A stretch of 64,000 nt of DNA. Source: an uncultured Holophagaceae bacterium (lineage in GTDB: Bacteria; Acidobacteriota; Holophagae; Holophagales; Holophagaceae). Position numbers and translations under genes: made by a program. Below are positions 24,873 to 32,965 of the stretch, piece by piece (within the stretch, counting starts at the first letter, position 1; each line of letters starts with the position of its first letter). The notes under the pieces are model-generated. The model saw nothing but the letters and a program-made list of their open reading frames with translations. It had not been told where the DNA came from and made no database searches. The DNA lies in contig CAIZZF010000010.1 of assembly GCA_903937385.1 (NCBI GenBank), positions 1 through 64,000 of the forward strand, read 5' to 3'.

Positions 24873-27158
24873 CTATCCAAACTGGAGCGGGTCCCGGTCT
24901 ACGTGGATCAGGCCGGTGGGCTCCAGGGGGTGGCGGGCGAGGACCTCGCTCAGGGCGCCGCGACTGGCCTTCAGCAGCAGGTGCATGCGCCAGCGGTCCT
25001 TCACCCGGGGCACGGGGGCCTCCAGGGGGCCGAGGATGCGCAGCCCCGGCACGCTGAGCCGCTGCCGGAAGGCCTCCAGGGCATCCCGGGCCTCCTGGGG
25101 CGTGTCTGCCTCGGCGCGGTAGAGCGACAGCGCCGTGAAGGGGGGATAGCGCAGCCCCTGCCGGAAGGGTAGCTCCGAGGCGGCGAAGCCCTCGAAGTCC
25201 TGGGCCAGGGCGAAGCTGATGGCCGGGTGATCCGGCGAGTAGGTCTGGAGGATCACCCGGCCCTGCAGCTCGGCCCGACCGGCCCGACCGGCCACCTGGG
25301 TGAGCAGCTGGAAGGTGCGCTCCGAGGCCCGGAAGTCTGCCACCTTGAGGCCCTGGTCCGCGTTGATCACGCCCACCAGCGTGAGGCGGGGAAAGGTGTG
25401 CCCCTTGGCCAGCATCTGGGTGCCCACCAGGATGTCCACCTCGCCGGCCTCAGCAGCCAGCAGCCCCGCTTCGAGGGAGCCGCGCCGCCGGGTGGTGTCG
25501 CGGTCCAGGCGCAGGATCCGGGCCTTGGGGAAGAGCTGCCGCAGGTGCTCCTCCACCTGCTCGGTGCCCTCGCCCACGCCGCGCAGGTGCTCGGCACCGC
25601 AGTCGGGGCAGGCCTCGGGCGGCACAGTCTCGTGGCCGCAGAGGTGGCAGCGCAGGCGGAAGTCGCCCCGGTGGTAGGTGAGAGAGATGGCGCAGTGCGG
25701 GCAGCCGAGGTTCTTGCCGCAGGCGCGGCACATCCAGAAGTTCTCGTAGCCGCGGCGGTTCAGCAGCAGCAGCGACTGCTCGCCCCGCGCCACAGTCTCG
25801 GAGAGCGCCTGCAGCAGGGGCGGCGCGAAGATCACCTTCCGCCGGGCCTGCCGGTAGGCGTCGCGCAGGTCGACAATCTCCACCGTGGGCAGGGTGACGC
25901 CCGCGGGCCGCTGGGTGAGCCGCAGCAGCCGGTAGCGCCCGGTCTGGGCGGCCTGCCAGCTCTCCAGGCTGGGCGTGGCGCTGCCCAGCACGATGGGGCA
26001 GTCCTCCAGCTGGGCGCGCTTGATGGCCAGGTCCCGGGCGTTGACGCGGGGGTGCTCCTCGGACTTGTAGGAGCCTTCCTGCTCCTCGTCCACGACGATG
26101 AGGCCGATGTCCCGCAGGGGCGCCAGCACGGCGTTCCGCACGCCCACGAAGAGGTCGGCCCCGTTGAACAGCAGACGCACGACATCGCCGTGCTTTTCCC
26201 CTGCGTTGAGCCCCGCGTGGCCCACGGCGACGCGGCCCGGGAAGCGGGCCTCCAGCCTGTCCAGGAGGCTGCCCGTGAGGCCGATCTCCGGCACCAGCCA
26301 CAGCACGCGGCGGCCCGCGGCCAGCACCCGCTCGGCCAGGGCGAGGTAGACCTCGGTCTTGCCCGAGCCCGTGACTCCCTGCAGCAGGTGGACACCGAAG
26401 GCCCCCAGCGCCACCGCATCCAGGGCCACTTGCTGCTCGTCGTTCAGCACGACCGTGCGGTCCGTGCCCGCCTCCCGGCGCTGGGCCAGCAGGTCCACCC
26501 GCTTCATCCGCGTGACGAGGCCCCGCTTCTCCAGGGTGTTCAGCACCGAGGCCCCCACGCCTGCAGCCTCCAGCAGCTCCGGCTCCATGAGGGACCCGCC
26601 CGCCTCCTCCAGGGCCAGCAGCAGCTTCGCCTGGGCCGGGGTCACCCGGGGGGGATGCGGGGCTCCGGTGAGGCGCACTTCGGTGAAGCCGGCGCCGCGC
26701 CGGAGTGCGCGGTGCAGCAGGGTCGGCAGCAGCGTGGGGTCCCGGTGCCAGGCCTCCCCGAGGTCGGCCAGCACGCCCCAGCCCCCGCGGTCCCGGTGGA
26801 AGGACAGGCGCTGGCCATCCTCATCGGCCTCCCAGTTCGGCAGCAGCGCCTGGGGCAGGCTGAGGGGCAGCAGGTTGGCCTCCAGGCAGCCGTAGTAGCG
26901 GGCAGCGAAGGTGTGCAGCTCCCGCAGCTTGGGCGGCAGCAGGGGGAAGGGATCCAGCACCAGTTCAATGGGCCGCAGCTTCGCGGCGGGCGGGGAGGAA
27001 TCCGGCCCCATGGCCAGCCCGAAGGCCAGGCTGTTGCGCAGCTTCACCCGCACCCGCACGCCGGCGGGGAGGCCCTCCGGCGCCAAGTAGGTGAGCGGCG
27101 GCAGGGGCCGGTTCAGCTGGACCCGCGTCGGCACCAGGTTGGGAGAGGTTCCGCTCAT
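24873..27158 (-). CDS. priA: Primosomal protein N' (replication restart helicase)
   Basis: PriA recognises stalled forks and reloads the replisome. The 761-residue protein starts at 27158 (MSGTSPNLVPTRVQLNRPL), overlapping the previous stop (ATGA); earlier open frame is noise. Motifs run in order: Walker A GVTGSGKTEVYLALAERVL, Walker B-like DEEQEGSYKSEEHPRVNARDLAI (Gln in place of the more usual His), GSATPSLESW, then the zinc-binding cysteine cluster with CRACGKNLGCPHC, CHLCG and CPDCG, and the helicase C-terminal blocks ILVGTQMLAKGHTFPRLTLV and QVAGRAGR. Length and order match PriA. Confidence 0.95.
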   Translation of the reverse strand: MSGTSPNLVPTRVQLNRPLPPLTYLAPEGLPAGVRVRVKLRNSLAFGLAMGPDSSPPAAKLRPIELVLDPFPLLPPKLRELHTFAARYYGCLEANLLPLSLPQALLPNWEADEDGQRLSFHRDRGGWGVLADLGEAWHRDPTLLPTLLHRALRRGAGFTEVRLTGAPHPPRVTPAQAKLLLALEEAGGSLMEPELLEAAGVGASVLNTLEKRGLVTRMKRVDLLAQRREAGTDRTVVLNDEQQVALDAVALGAFGVHLLQGVTGSGKTEVYLALAERVLAAGRRVLWLVPEIGLTGSLLDRLEARFPGRVAVGHAGLNAGEKHGDVVRLLFNGADLFVGVRNAVLAPLRDIGLIVVDEEQEGSYKSEEHPRVNARDLAIKRAQLEDCPIVLGSATPSLESWQAAQTGRYRLLRLTQRPAGVTLPTVEIVDLRDAYRQARRKVIFAPPLLQALSETVARGEQSLLLLNRRGYENFWMCRACGKNLGCPHCAISLTYHRGDFRLRCHLCGHETVPPEACPDCGAEHLRGVGEGTEQVEEHLRQLFPKARILRLDRDTTRRRGSLEAGLLAAEAGEVDILVGTQMLAKGHTFPRLTLVGVINADQGLKVADFRASERTFQLLTQVAGRAGRAELQGRVILQTYSPDHPAISFALAQDFEGFAASELPFRQGLRYPPFTALSLYRAEADTPQEARDALEAFRQRLSVPGLRILGPLEAPVPRVKDRWRMHLLLKASRGALSEVLARHPLEPTGLIHVDRDPLQFG

Positions 27159-28432
27159 CGGGCCGGGGCCTGGGACAGGGCGCCCCACCGCAGGGCGAGG
27201 TCGCTGCGGTTGAGCCGCTGGGCCAGGTCCCGAGCCTGGGCCACCACCCCTTCCCAGCGCAGCGTCTCCAGGGCCTGCAGCACCACCTGATCTGCGGTGC
27301 CCGCGTCCCCCAGGCTGATGAGGGACTCCACCAGCGGCTGCAGGATCCGGGACCAGATCCGCTCGCCGGGTCCCTGCCCCATGGCCGCCCGCCGGGCATC
27401 CCGGCGCCACTCGTCCCAGCGAGGCTCCATGGCCTCCCGGATGGCGCGCCAGTCGCCCCGCTTCTTGGCGTCCCGCACGAAGGCCTCGAGCACGGCCGCC
27501 GGGGGCCAGTCCTCGGGCGCGGTCCCCGGAAGAGGGTCCAGGCTGGCCAGCAGCGGCGAGAGCGCCCGCCCACCGGAGATGTCCGCGCCCAGGATCCACA
27601 TCCGCCAGAGGTCCCAGGCGTTGGGCTGGCGGCGCAGGGCGTCCTCGACCAGGGGCAGGCGCTGCGCCCAGAGGGCCCGCATGGTGGGCGAGTGGGTGGC
27701 CTCGTCCCCGGCGAGGGCCCAGGGCAGGTCCGAAGAGACTTCGATCCAGGCGCCCTGGAACAGGTGATCCAGCAACCGCGCGGTCTCGGACCAGATCCTG
27801 GCGTCCTGCTCGGTGCTCAGCAGCAGGGGCTCGCCCGGTTTCCCGGCCGCCTCCCGGGCGGTCTTCTTCTCGAGCTCGGGACCCAGCGCGCGCTGGGTGC
27901 GGCGGCAAGCGACGAGGGTGCGCTCGCGCAGCAGGGCCGCCTGAGCCTCCAGGTGGTCCGCGTTCCGGGTCAGGAACTCGGTCAGCTCCTGGGCCCGGGT
28001 CTTCAGGCCCGCGCGCTCCGCCGCCGCGGCCAGCTTGGCGGCGTCGGGCGAGGTGGCCCCCTCCACCAGTGCGCGCCCCTCGGCATCGACCAGGGCCCAG
28101 TGGCCGCCACGGAGCCAGCCGTAGCGCTCGCGGACGTAGGTCGACATGGCATCGGGCTTCTTGCCACCCACCAGCAGCAGCGGCAGGTTCAGGGCGAGCA
28201 GGGCGTCGTCCTGCAGGGCCGCGCGGGCCGGAGCTCCCCAGGTGGCGCCCTCGTCCTCCAGCACCAGCCACATGCCCAGGCGGTTCTGCTTCAGCTGCCG
28301 CTCGAAGGCGTCCGCCGGGGACGCGGGGCCCCGAGTGCCCAGGGAGCCCGTTGCCCCGCCGGGCCGGCCCTGGGCCACCAGGGTCAAGGGCAAGGCGAGC
28401 AGGAGGGCAACGAGCTGGCGGCGCATGATCAT
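27155..28432 (-). CDS. Exported protein of unknown function, paralogue of the gene upstream
   Basis: A 425-residue exported protein (MIMRRQLVALLLALPLTLVAQ signal peptide in part), rich in Ala, Leu and Trp, with a first domain reminiscent of thioredoxin-like or TlpA-type proteins (LNLPLLLVGGKKPDAM, WALVDAEGRALVEG) and a helical, TPR-like second half. It is related to the neighbouring 28429-29685 protein: both share W-x5-GG-R-L-PLL-SL-LPG and a PRWD-type block. The start overlaps the upstream stop (ATGA) and the end overlaps priA by 4 bp, so three genes form a coupled run. I do not recognise a named family. Confidence 0.7.
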   Translation of the reverse strand: MIMRRQLVALLLALPLTLVAQGRPGGATGSLGTRGPASPADAFERQLKQNRLGMWLVLEDEGATWGAPARAALQDDALLALNLPLLLVGGKKPDAMSTYVRERYGWLRGGHWALVDAEGRALVEGATSPDAAKLAAAAERAGLKTRAQELTEFLTRNADHLEAQAALLRERTLVACRRTQRALGPELEKKTAREAAGKPGEPLLLSTEQDARIWSETARLLDHLFQGAWIEVSSDLPWALAGDEATHSPTMRALWAQRLPLVEDALRRQPNAWDLWRMWILGADISGGRALSPLLASLDPLPGTAPEDWPPAAVLEAFVRDAKKRGDWRAIREAMEPRWDEWRRDARRAAMGQGPGERIWSRILQPLVESLISLGDAGTADQVVLQALETLRWEGVVAQARDLAQRLNRSDLALRWGALSQAPAR

Positions 28433-29685
28433 CCCTTGGGCACGGTCAGGGCGGCCCACTGGGTCGCCAGGGAGGGCTGCCCGCAGACCTGGGCCAGGGC
28501 CGAAGCCCAGCCCGGCAGGCCCTTGGAGGGCATCCAGACCATGGCCTCACGGATGACGCTGTCCGCTTCCAGCGTGCGGCCCAGGCGCAGCTGGGCCTCG
28601 ACGATGGGCTTCAGCAGGGAGTCCCAGGTGCTCTTGAGTTCGTCCGGACGCTTCCCATCGTCGCCGATGAAGAGGATGTCCAGCTCCTGGTCCTTCTTCT
28701 GGTCCCAGCGCGGTCCCAGGACGTCGAGGATTCCGGTCCAGTCTTCTCGGGCCCGGGCGTTCCGGGCATAGGTGGTGAACACCGAATCCGGGATGCCCCA
28801 GCGGTCCCCCGGGAGCAGCACGAGGGAGTCCAGCAGGGGCCGCAGGGGACGGCCCCCCGCCGCCTCGGCCAGGACCTGCCAGATGCTCCAGTTGGTGTAG
28901 TGGCCCGGGTCCTGGCGCAGGGCCTCCTCCACTGTGGGCAGGCACTTCAAGGCTGCCGCCCGCAGCAGGGGAGAGGCCTGGCCCGCCTCCTGAAAAGCGA
29001 CCATGAGGCCGCCGTTGGCCAGCCGCCAGTCCCCACTCTGGACATAGGGAAGCAGCAGGGCTGCGGCCCGGCCCCACACCCGCTCGTCCTCGGCTTCCGT
29101 CAGAGGCTGCGGATACTCGGGGGGCAGCGGGTTGCCCTCCGCATCCTTCTTCATGGTGGGCTTGACCAGTCGATAGGTGCGCCGGCCAGCCAAGTTGAAG
29201 TGACTCACCAGGAGCTGCCGGTAGGCCTGCAGGTGGCCTGGGTGCCTGGCGACAAAGCTCTCCAGGTCCCTCAGCTCACCCCGGATGCCGTTGCCCTCCG
29301 CCAGGTCCAGCAGCTGCCGGGCCGTGGGCAGACTCTTGCCGCTCCCCAGCACCCGGGCCCCAGGCCCCAGCAGGGCCCACACGGCCTCTGGGCCCCAGCT
29401 CTGCTGAGCTCGCAGCTCCACCGCCAGCGCAGACTTCGGGCCGTAGAACTCGACGGGGAGCCCCAGCACCATCAGGTCCTCGTCCTGGCCGAGCAGGCCA
29501 CGGAAACCGCCGGTCCACTCGGCCTTGGGAGCATCCAGGAGCAGCCACGCCGCGCCCTGGCCGCGCTTCAGCTTCTTGGCCAGCTGCAGGATGGTTTCGG
29601 GCGCCTTGGGAGGCTTGGGCATGATGATGGTGGTCTGACCCATCACGGCGCCACACATCAGCAGGGCGGCCAGGAAGCGGCGCAT
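28429..29685 (-). CDS. Exported protein of unknown function, paralogue of the gene downstream
   Basis: A 418-residue exported protein with an N-terminal signal (MRRFLAALLMCGAVMGQ). A first part (AAWLLLDAPKAEWTGGF, VWALLGPGARVLGSGKSLP) resembles that of the next gene, and the helical second part carries AGGRPLRPLLDSLVLLPGD, matching SGGRALSPLLASLDPLPG there. One cysteine in the signal lacks lipobox context. It is divergently arranged with tsaD, 44 bp away. The pair appears to be an old tandem duplication. No enzymatic motif is visible; a TPR-like scaffold exported to the periplasm is my best description. Confidence 0.7.
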   Translation of the reverse strand: MRRFLAALLMCGAVMGQTTIIMPKPPKAPETILQLAKKLKRGQGAAWLLLDAPKAEWTGGFRGLLGQDEDLMVLGLPVEFYGPKSALAVELRAQQSWGPEAVWALLGPGARVLGSGKSLPTARQLLDLAEGNGIRGELRDLESFVARHPGHLQAYRQLLVSHFNLAGRRTYRLVKPTMKKDAEGNPLPPEYPQPLTEAEDERVWGRAAALLLPYVQSGDWRLANGGLMVAFQEAGQASPLLRAAALKCLPTVEEALRQDPGHYTNWSIWQVLAEAAGGRPLRPLLDSLVLLPGDRWGIPDSVFTTYARNARAREDWTGILDVLGPRWDQKKDQELDILFIGDDGKRPDELKSTWDSLLKPIVEAQLRLGRTLEADSVIREAMVWMPSKGLPGWASALAQVCGQPSLATQWAALTVPKG

Positions 29686-29729
29686 CTCAGGACTCCGTCA
29701 GCGACTGACCCCCAGGATACACTTGGCGG

Positions 29730-30770
29730 ATGCTGGTCCTGGGCCTTGAATCCTCCTGCGACGACTGCTCCGCCGCGGTGGTGGAGGAGACGCCTGCGGG
29801 CCCGCGGCTCCGCTCCCTCGTGCGGGAGAGCCAGGACGCCATCCACGGACCCTTCGGGGGCGTGGTGCCCGAGCTGGCGGCCCGGGAGCACCTGCTGCAG
29901 GTGCGAGCGGTCATGGCGGGCGCCCTCACGCAGGCGGGCGTCGGCTGGGCGGACCTGGACCGCATTGCGGTCACCCGCGGCCCCGGCCTGGTCGGCAGCC
30001 TCCTGGCCACCTTCAGCGCCAGCAAGGCCGCGGCCTGGCGGCACAGCCTCCCCTGGGTGGGCGTCCACCACCTGCTGGGCCACCTGAACGCGGCCCGCTT
30101 CGCGGCGCCGGACCTGCCCTTCCCGGCCCTGGTGCTGCTGGTCTCCGGGGGCCACACCCACCTCTACCGGGCCGAGAACTGGACCTCCCTCCAGCTGCTG
30201 CAGAAGACCCGAGACGACGCCGCCGGCGAGGCCTTCGACAAGACCGCCCGCATGCTGAACCTGGGCTATCCCGGCGGCCCCGTGGTGGATGCCTGCGCCC
30301 AGACCGCGGGCCGGGCCGCCGAGCCCTTCACGCCGCCAAAATTCCGGGACGGCAAGGCTTCCTGGAGCTTCTCGGGCCTCAAGACCGGCGTGAAGCTGCG
30401 GGTGGAGCGGAACCCCCGGCTGGCAACCGCCGGCGCGGCGGATGCCGAGGTCCAGGGCCTCTGCCGCAGCCTCCAGGAGGCCATCGCCACCTGGCTGCTG
30501 AAGCCCATTCCCGCCCTTGCCGAGGAGCACGGCGCCCGCAGCCTGGTGATCAGTGGCGGCGTGGCCTGCAACTCCCGCCTCCGCGCCGAAGCCGCCCTAC
30601 TCGCGGCCAGGCATGGCCTGGTGCTGGCCATCCCCGAGCCCCGCCTCTGCACGGACAACGGCGCCATGATCGCCGCCGCCTGCGCCCTGCTGGAACCCGA
30701 TCCCGCGCCCTGGTCCCAGAACGCCGACGCCGACCTCAAACTTGGAGGAGCCCATGGAAGTCACGCGTGA
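29730..30770 (+). CDS. tsaD: tRNA N6-adenosine threonylcarbamoyltransferase
   Basis: TsaD transfers the threonylcarbamoyl group to A37 of ANN-decoding tRNAs (t6A), working with TsaB, TsaC and TsaE. The 346-residue protein has the N-terminal LGLESSCDDCSAAVVEE block, the metal-binding histidines in GVHHLLGHLNAARF, the nucleotide-binding LLVSGGHTHLY, GEAFDKTARMLNLGYPGGP and the C-terminal VISGGVACNSRLRAEA with LCTDNGAMIAAA. The length matches the family. It overlaps gatC by 17 bp. Confidence 0.95.
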   Translation: MLVLGLESSCDDCSAAVVEETPAGPRLRSLVRESQDAIHGPFGGVVPELAAREHLLQVRAVMAGALTQAGVGWADLDRIAVTRGPGLVGSLLATFSASKAAAWRHSLPWVGVHHLLGHLNAARFAAPDLPFPALVLLVSGGHTHLYRAENWTSLQLLQKTRDDAAGEAFDKTARMLNLGYPGGPVVDACAQTAGRAAEPFTPPKFRDGKASWSFSGLKTGVKLRVERNPRLATAGAADAEVQGLCRSLQEAIATWLLKPIPALAEEHGARSLVISGGVACNSRLRAEAALLAARHGLVLAIPEPRLCTDNGAMIAAACALLEPDPAPWSQNADADLKLGGAHGSHA

Positions 30771-31038
30771 GGATGTCTTGCGGTGCGCGCAGCTGGCGCA
30801 CCTGAGCTTACGGGAGGACGAGGTCGAGCCCATGCGCGAGGCCATGGCGCGGATGCTGAGCCATGCCGCCAGCCTGGACGAGCTGCCGCTGGAGGCCATT
30901 GAGCCCATGCTCACGGGCCTCGACCGGCCCCTGCCCCGCCGGACGGACGAACCAGGCAGCTCCTTTACCCAGGCTCAGGCCCTGGCGAACGCCCCGCAGC
31001 AGGACCGGGGCATGTTCGTGGTGCCGAAGGTGCTGTAG
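30754..31038 (+). CDS. gatC: Asp-tRNA(Asn)/Glu-tRNA(Gln) amidotransferase subunit C
   Basis: A 94-residue GatC, the small subunit that links GatA to GatB in the transamidation pathway. I start it at 30754 (MEVTREDVLRCAQLAHLSL) because GGAGGAG precedes at 5 bp. The family features are the VLRCAQLAHLSL start, the central helices and the C-terminal GMFVVPKVL, which inserts between GatA and GatB. No gatA or gatB lies next to it; they would have to be elsewhere in the genome. The overlap with tsaD suggests co-expression. Confidence 0.9.
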   Translation: MEVTREDVLRCAQLAHLSLREDEVEPMREAMARMLSHAASLDELPLEAIEPMLTGLDRPLPRRTDEPGSSFTQAQALANAPQQDRGMFVVPKVL

Positions 31039-31101
31039 ACCCCGACACCCCAACCCCGACCAAGCCTGCCCTCTCAATACGAAATCAAGAAGAGGAGCAA
31101 C

Positions 31102-31166
31102 TGTCCTCGCGGGCAGGACACCAAGGGGTCAACCTGGCAGTCCTTGGTGTCTTGGTGCCTTGGTGG
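31102..31166. repeat. 8-bp tandem repeat with inverted partner (element B)
   Basis: Three 8-bp units CTTGGTGT, CTTGGTGC, CTTGGTGG run from 31143 to 31166. The sequence GACACCAAGG at 31117-31126 is the exact inverted complement of 31142-31151, giving a 10-bp stem with a 15-base loop; a second small hairpin (31102-31120) overlaps its left side. The element occupies the gap between gatC and the converging zinc-ribbon gene, so it may serve as a shared transcription end. Its period differs from the 10-bp element at 13645 and the 9-bp one at 56605, but the design is alike. Confidence 0.75.
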
Positions 31167-31199
31167 TGATCTATTTGATTCTTTGAACGGAATCCGGGA

Positions 31200-31775
31200 T
31201 TACCAGTCTCCGCCGCCGGAGTCGCCGCCGCCGGAGTCACCCCAGTCACCGCCCCCCGAGTCGCCGCCCCCGGAGTCGCCCCAGTCGCTGGAGGAGCCCC
31301 CGGAGCTGTCGCTGCCGAAGCCATCGCCGTCCTGGTTGCGGTGCTCATGGTGGCTCCCGCCGCCCATCATGCTGCCGAGCATCATGCCTGTCAGCAGCCC
31401 GCCCATGCCGCCGCCCTGCCCGTAGCCGCCTGGCTGCATGGGCATGGAGCCCTGAGCCGGCGCATCCATGCCCAGCTGCCGACGGGCCGAAGGGGGCAGC
31501 TCCTCGTCCTTGAGGGACTGCACGCCAGCCACGGCGCTGCAGTAACCGCAGGACCACTTGACGGAGCGGAGCCCGTCCCACTCCTGCTTCATCTTGTCGC
31601 CGGAGGCGCCGCAGGTGGGGCACTTGGGATAGGGACAGGCGAAGGTGTGGGGCTCCAGCGGGCCCGTGGGCAGGGCCCGGCGCGAGGCGCCCAGCTGCTC
31701 GGGCTGGTCCTGCCGACCCCGCAGCACGAGGTAGAGGACAACGCCGATGATGATGAGGACAACGATGGTGGTCAT
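31200..31775 (-). CDS. Membrane-anchored zinc-ribbon protein with Asp-Gly-Ser repeat tail
   Basis: A 191-residue protein starting at 31775 (MTTIVVLIIIGVVLYLVLRG): one N-terminal transmembrane helix, then a four-cysteine zinc-ribbon-like segment (CPYPKCPTCG, then CGYC about 30 residues later). A Gly/Met-rich stretch (GGYGQGGGMGGLLTGMMLG) follows, and the tail ends in two 13-residue repeats DWGDSGGGDSGGG plus DW. The tail resembles low-complexity ends of TPM/YgcG-type or secreted proteins. The repeats are also 39-bp DNA repeats at 31203-31286 and are prone to copy-number change. Function unknown; monocistronic, converging with gatC and divergent from anmK. Confidence 0.7.
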   Translation of the reverse strand: MTTIVVLIIIGVVLYLVLRGRQDQPEQLGASRRALPTGPLEPHTFACPYPKCPTCGASGDKMKQEWDGLRSVKWSCGYCSAVAGVQSLKDEELPPSARRQLGMDAPAQGSMPMQPGGYGQGGGMGGLLTGMMLGSMMGGGSHHEHRNQDGDGFGSDSSGGSSSDWGDSGGGDSGGGDWGDSGGGDSGGGDW

Positions 31776-31831
31776 GGAACCCCCCGACGCCCCAAGGGTA
31801 TCCGCATCCACAGCCAAGGGTACTTGCTGGC

Positions 31832-32965
31832 ATGATCAGCAGCATGCGAACCCGTGTCCCGCTCCCGGAGGACCGTCCCTGGCGCGTGCTGGGCCTGATG
31901 TCGGGCACCAGCGCCGACGGCGTGGACGTGGTGGCCATCGAGGTGGACCCTGGCGGCTTCCAGGCCGGCCAGCCCTTCCGAGCCCTCCTGGGCCACCACA
32001 GCTGCGCCTATCTCGAGCCCGTGCGGCAGCAGGTGCTGGCCGCCGCCTCCAACGCCCTGGATCCCGCCGCACTCTGCATCCTCCAGCGGCGCCTCGGCAA
32101 CCACCATGCCCGCGCCGCCTACGACCTCTGCGCCAGCCTGGACCTGCGCCCGGACCTGGCCGCCCTGCACGGCCAGACCGTCCAGCACCATCCCGGCCAG
32201 GGCGCGAGCCTGCAGCTGGCGGATCCCTATGTGCTGGCCGAGGCGCTCAAGTGCCCCGTGGTGTGGGACCTCCGCCGGCGGGATCTGGCCCTGGGCGGCC
32301 AGGGCGCCCCCCTGGTGCCCCTGCCGGAGCGCTGGCTGCACGGCGCTGGCCCTTGGTTGGCCCTGAACCTCGGCGGCATCGCGAACCTGGCCCTCTGGGA
32401 CGGGCAGCGGACCCGCGCCTGGGACACGGGACCCGGCATGTCCCTGCTGGACCTGGCCGCCCAGCGCTGGCTGGGCCTGCCCTTCGATCCCGAGGGCGCC
32501 ACCGCCACGGGCCAGGTGGCTGGATCGCTGCTGGCGCGGTGGCTCCTGCACCCCTACTTCCCGGCGGTCCCGCCGAAGTCCACAGGCCGGGAGGTATTTG
32601 GTGAAGCCTGGCTGGCCGAAGAGGCCCCGGCTCTGGAGGCGCTGCCCCTGGCCGACCGCTTGGCCACCCTGGCGGCCTTCACTGCCGCCGCCGTGGCCCA
32701 GGAGGCCACCCGCGTGGCTCCCTGGCCCGGTGGCCTGCGGGGGCTGGTTAGCGGCGGCGGCGCCCGCCACCAGCGGGTGCGCCAGGAACTGTCGGAACGG
32801 CTGCCCCTGCCGCTGGAAGATGACACTGCCTTTCCCTCCGGGGCGCGGGAAGCCGTGAGCTGGGCCCTGCTGGGCGCCGCCAGCGCCCTGGGCCTGCCCG
32901 GGAACCTACCGGAAGTCACCGGGGCCGCCCGCCCCGTGGTGCTGGGGAGCTGGGTGTGGGCCTGA
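31832..32965 (+). CDS. anmK: Anhydro-N-acetylmuramic acid kinase
   Basis: AnmK phosphorylates and opens 1,6-anhydroMurNAc released during cell-wall turnover, giving MurNAc-6-phosphate. The 377-residue protein has the N-terminal ATP site VLGLMSGTSADGVDVVAIE, the catalytic-region blocks AALHGQTVQHHPG and NLGGIANLALWDG, DTGPGMSLLDLAAQRWLG and the C-terminal VSGGGARHQRVRQELSERLP. Start could be the ATG at 31832 or at 31844; no strong ribosome site distinguishes them. Its end overlaps the next gene by 10 bp. Confidence 0.93.
   Translation: MISSMRTRVPLPEDRPWRVLGLMSGTSADGVDVVAIEVDPGGFQAGQPFRALLGHHSCAYLEPVRQQVLAAASNALDPAALCILQRRLGNHHARAAYDLCASLDLRPDLAALHGQTVQHHPGQGASLQLADPYVLAEALKCPVVWDLRRRDLALGGQGAPLVPLPERWLHGAGPWLALNLGGIANLALWDGQRTRAWDTGPGMSLLDLAAQRWLGLPFDPEGATATGQVAGSLLARWLLHPYFPAVPPKSTGREVFGEAWLAEEAPALEALPLADRLATLAAFTAAAVAQEATRVAPWPGGLRGLVSGGGARHQRVRQELSERLPLPLEDDTAFPSGAREAVSWALLGAASALGLPGNLPEVTGAARPVVLGSWVWA

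Noticed and set aside
27155-29685. Thioredoxin assignment for the two paralogues
   Set aside because: The strand pattern is reminiscent but there is no CxxC in either protein.
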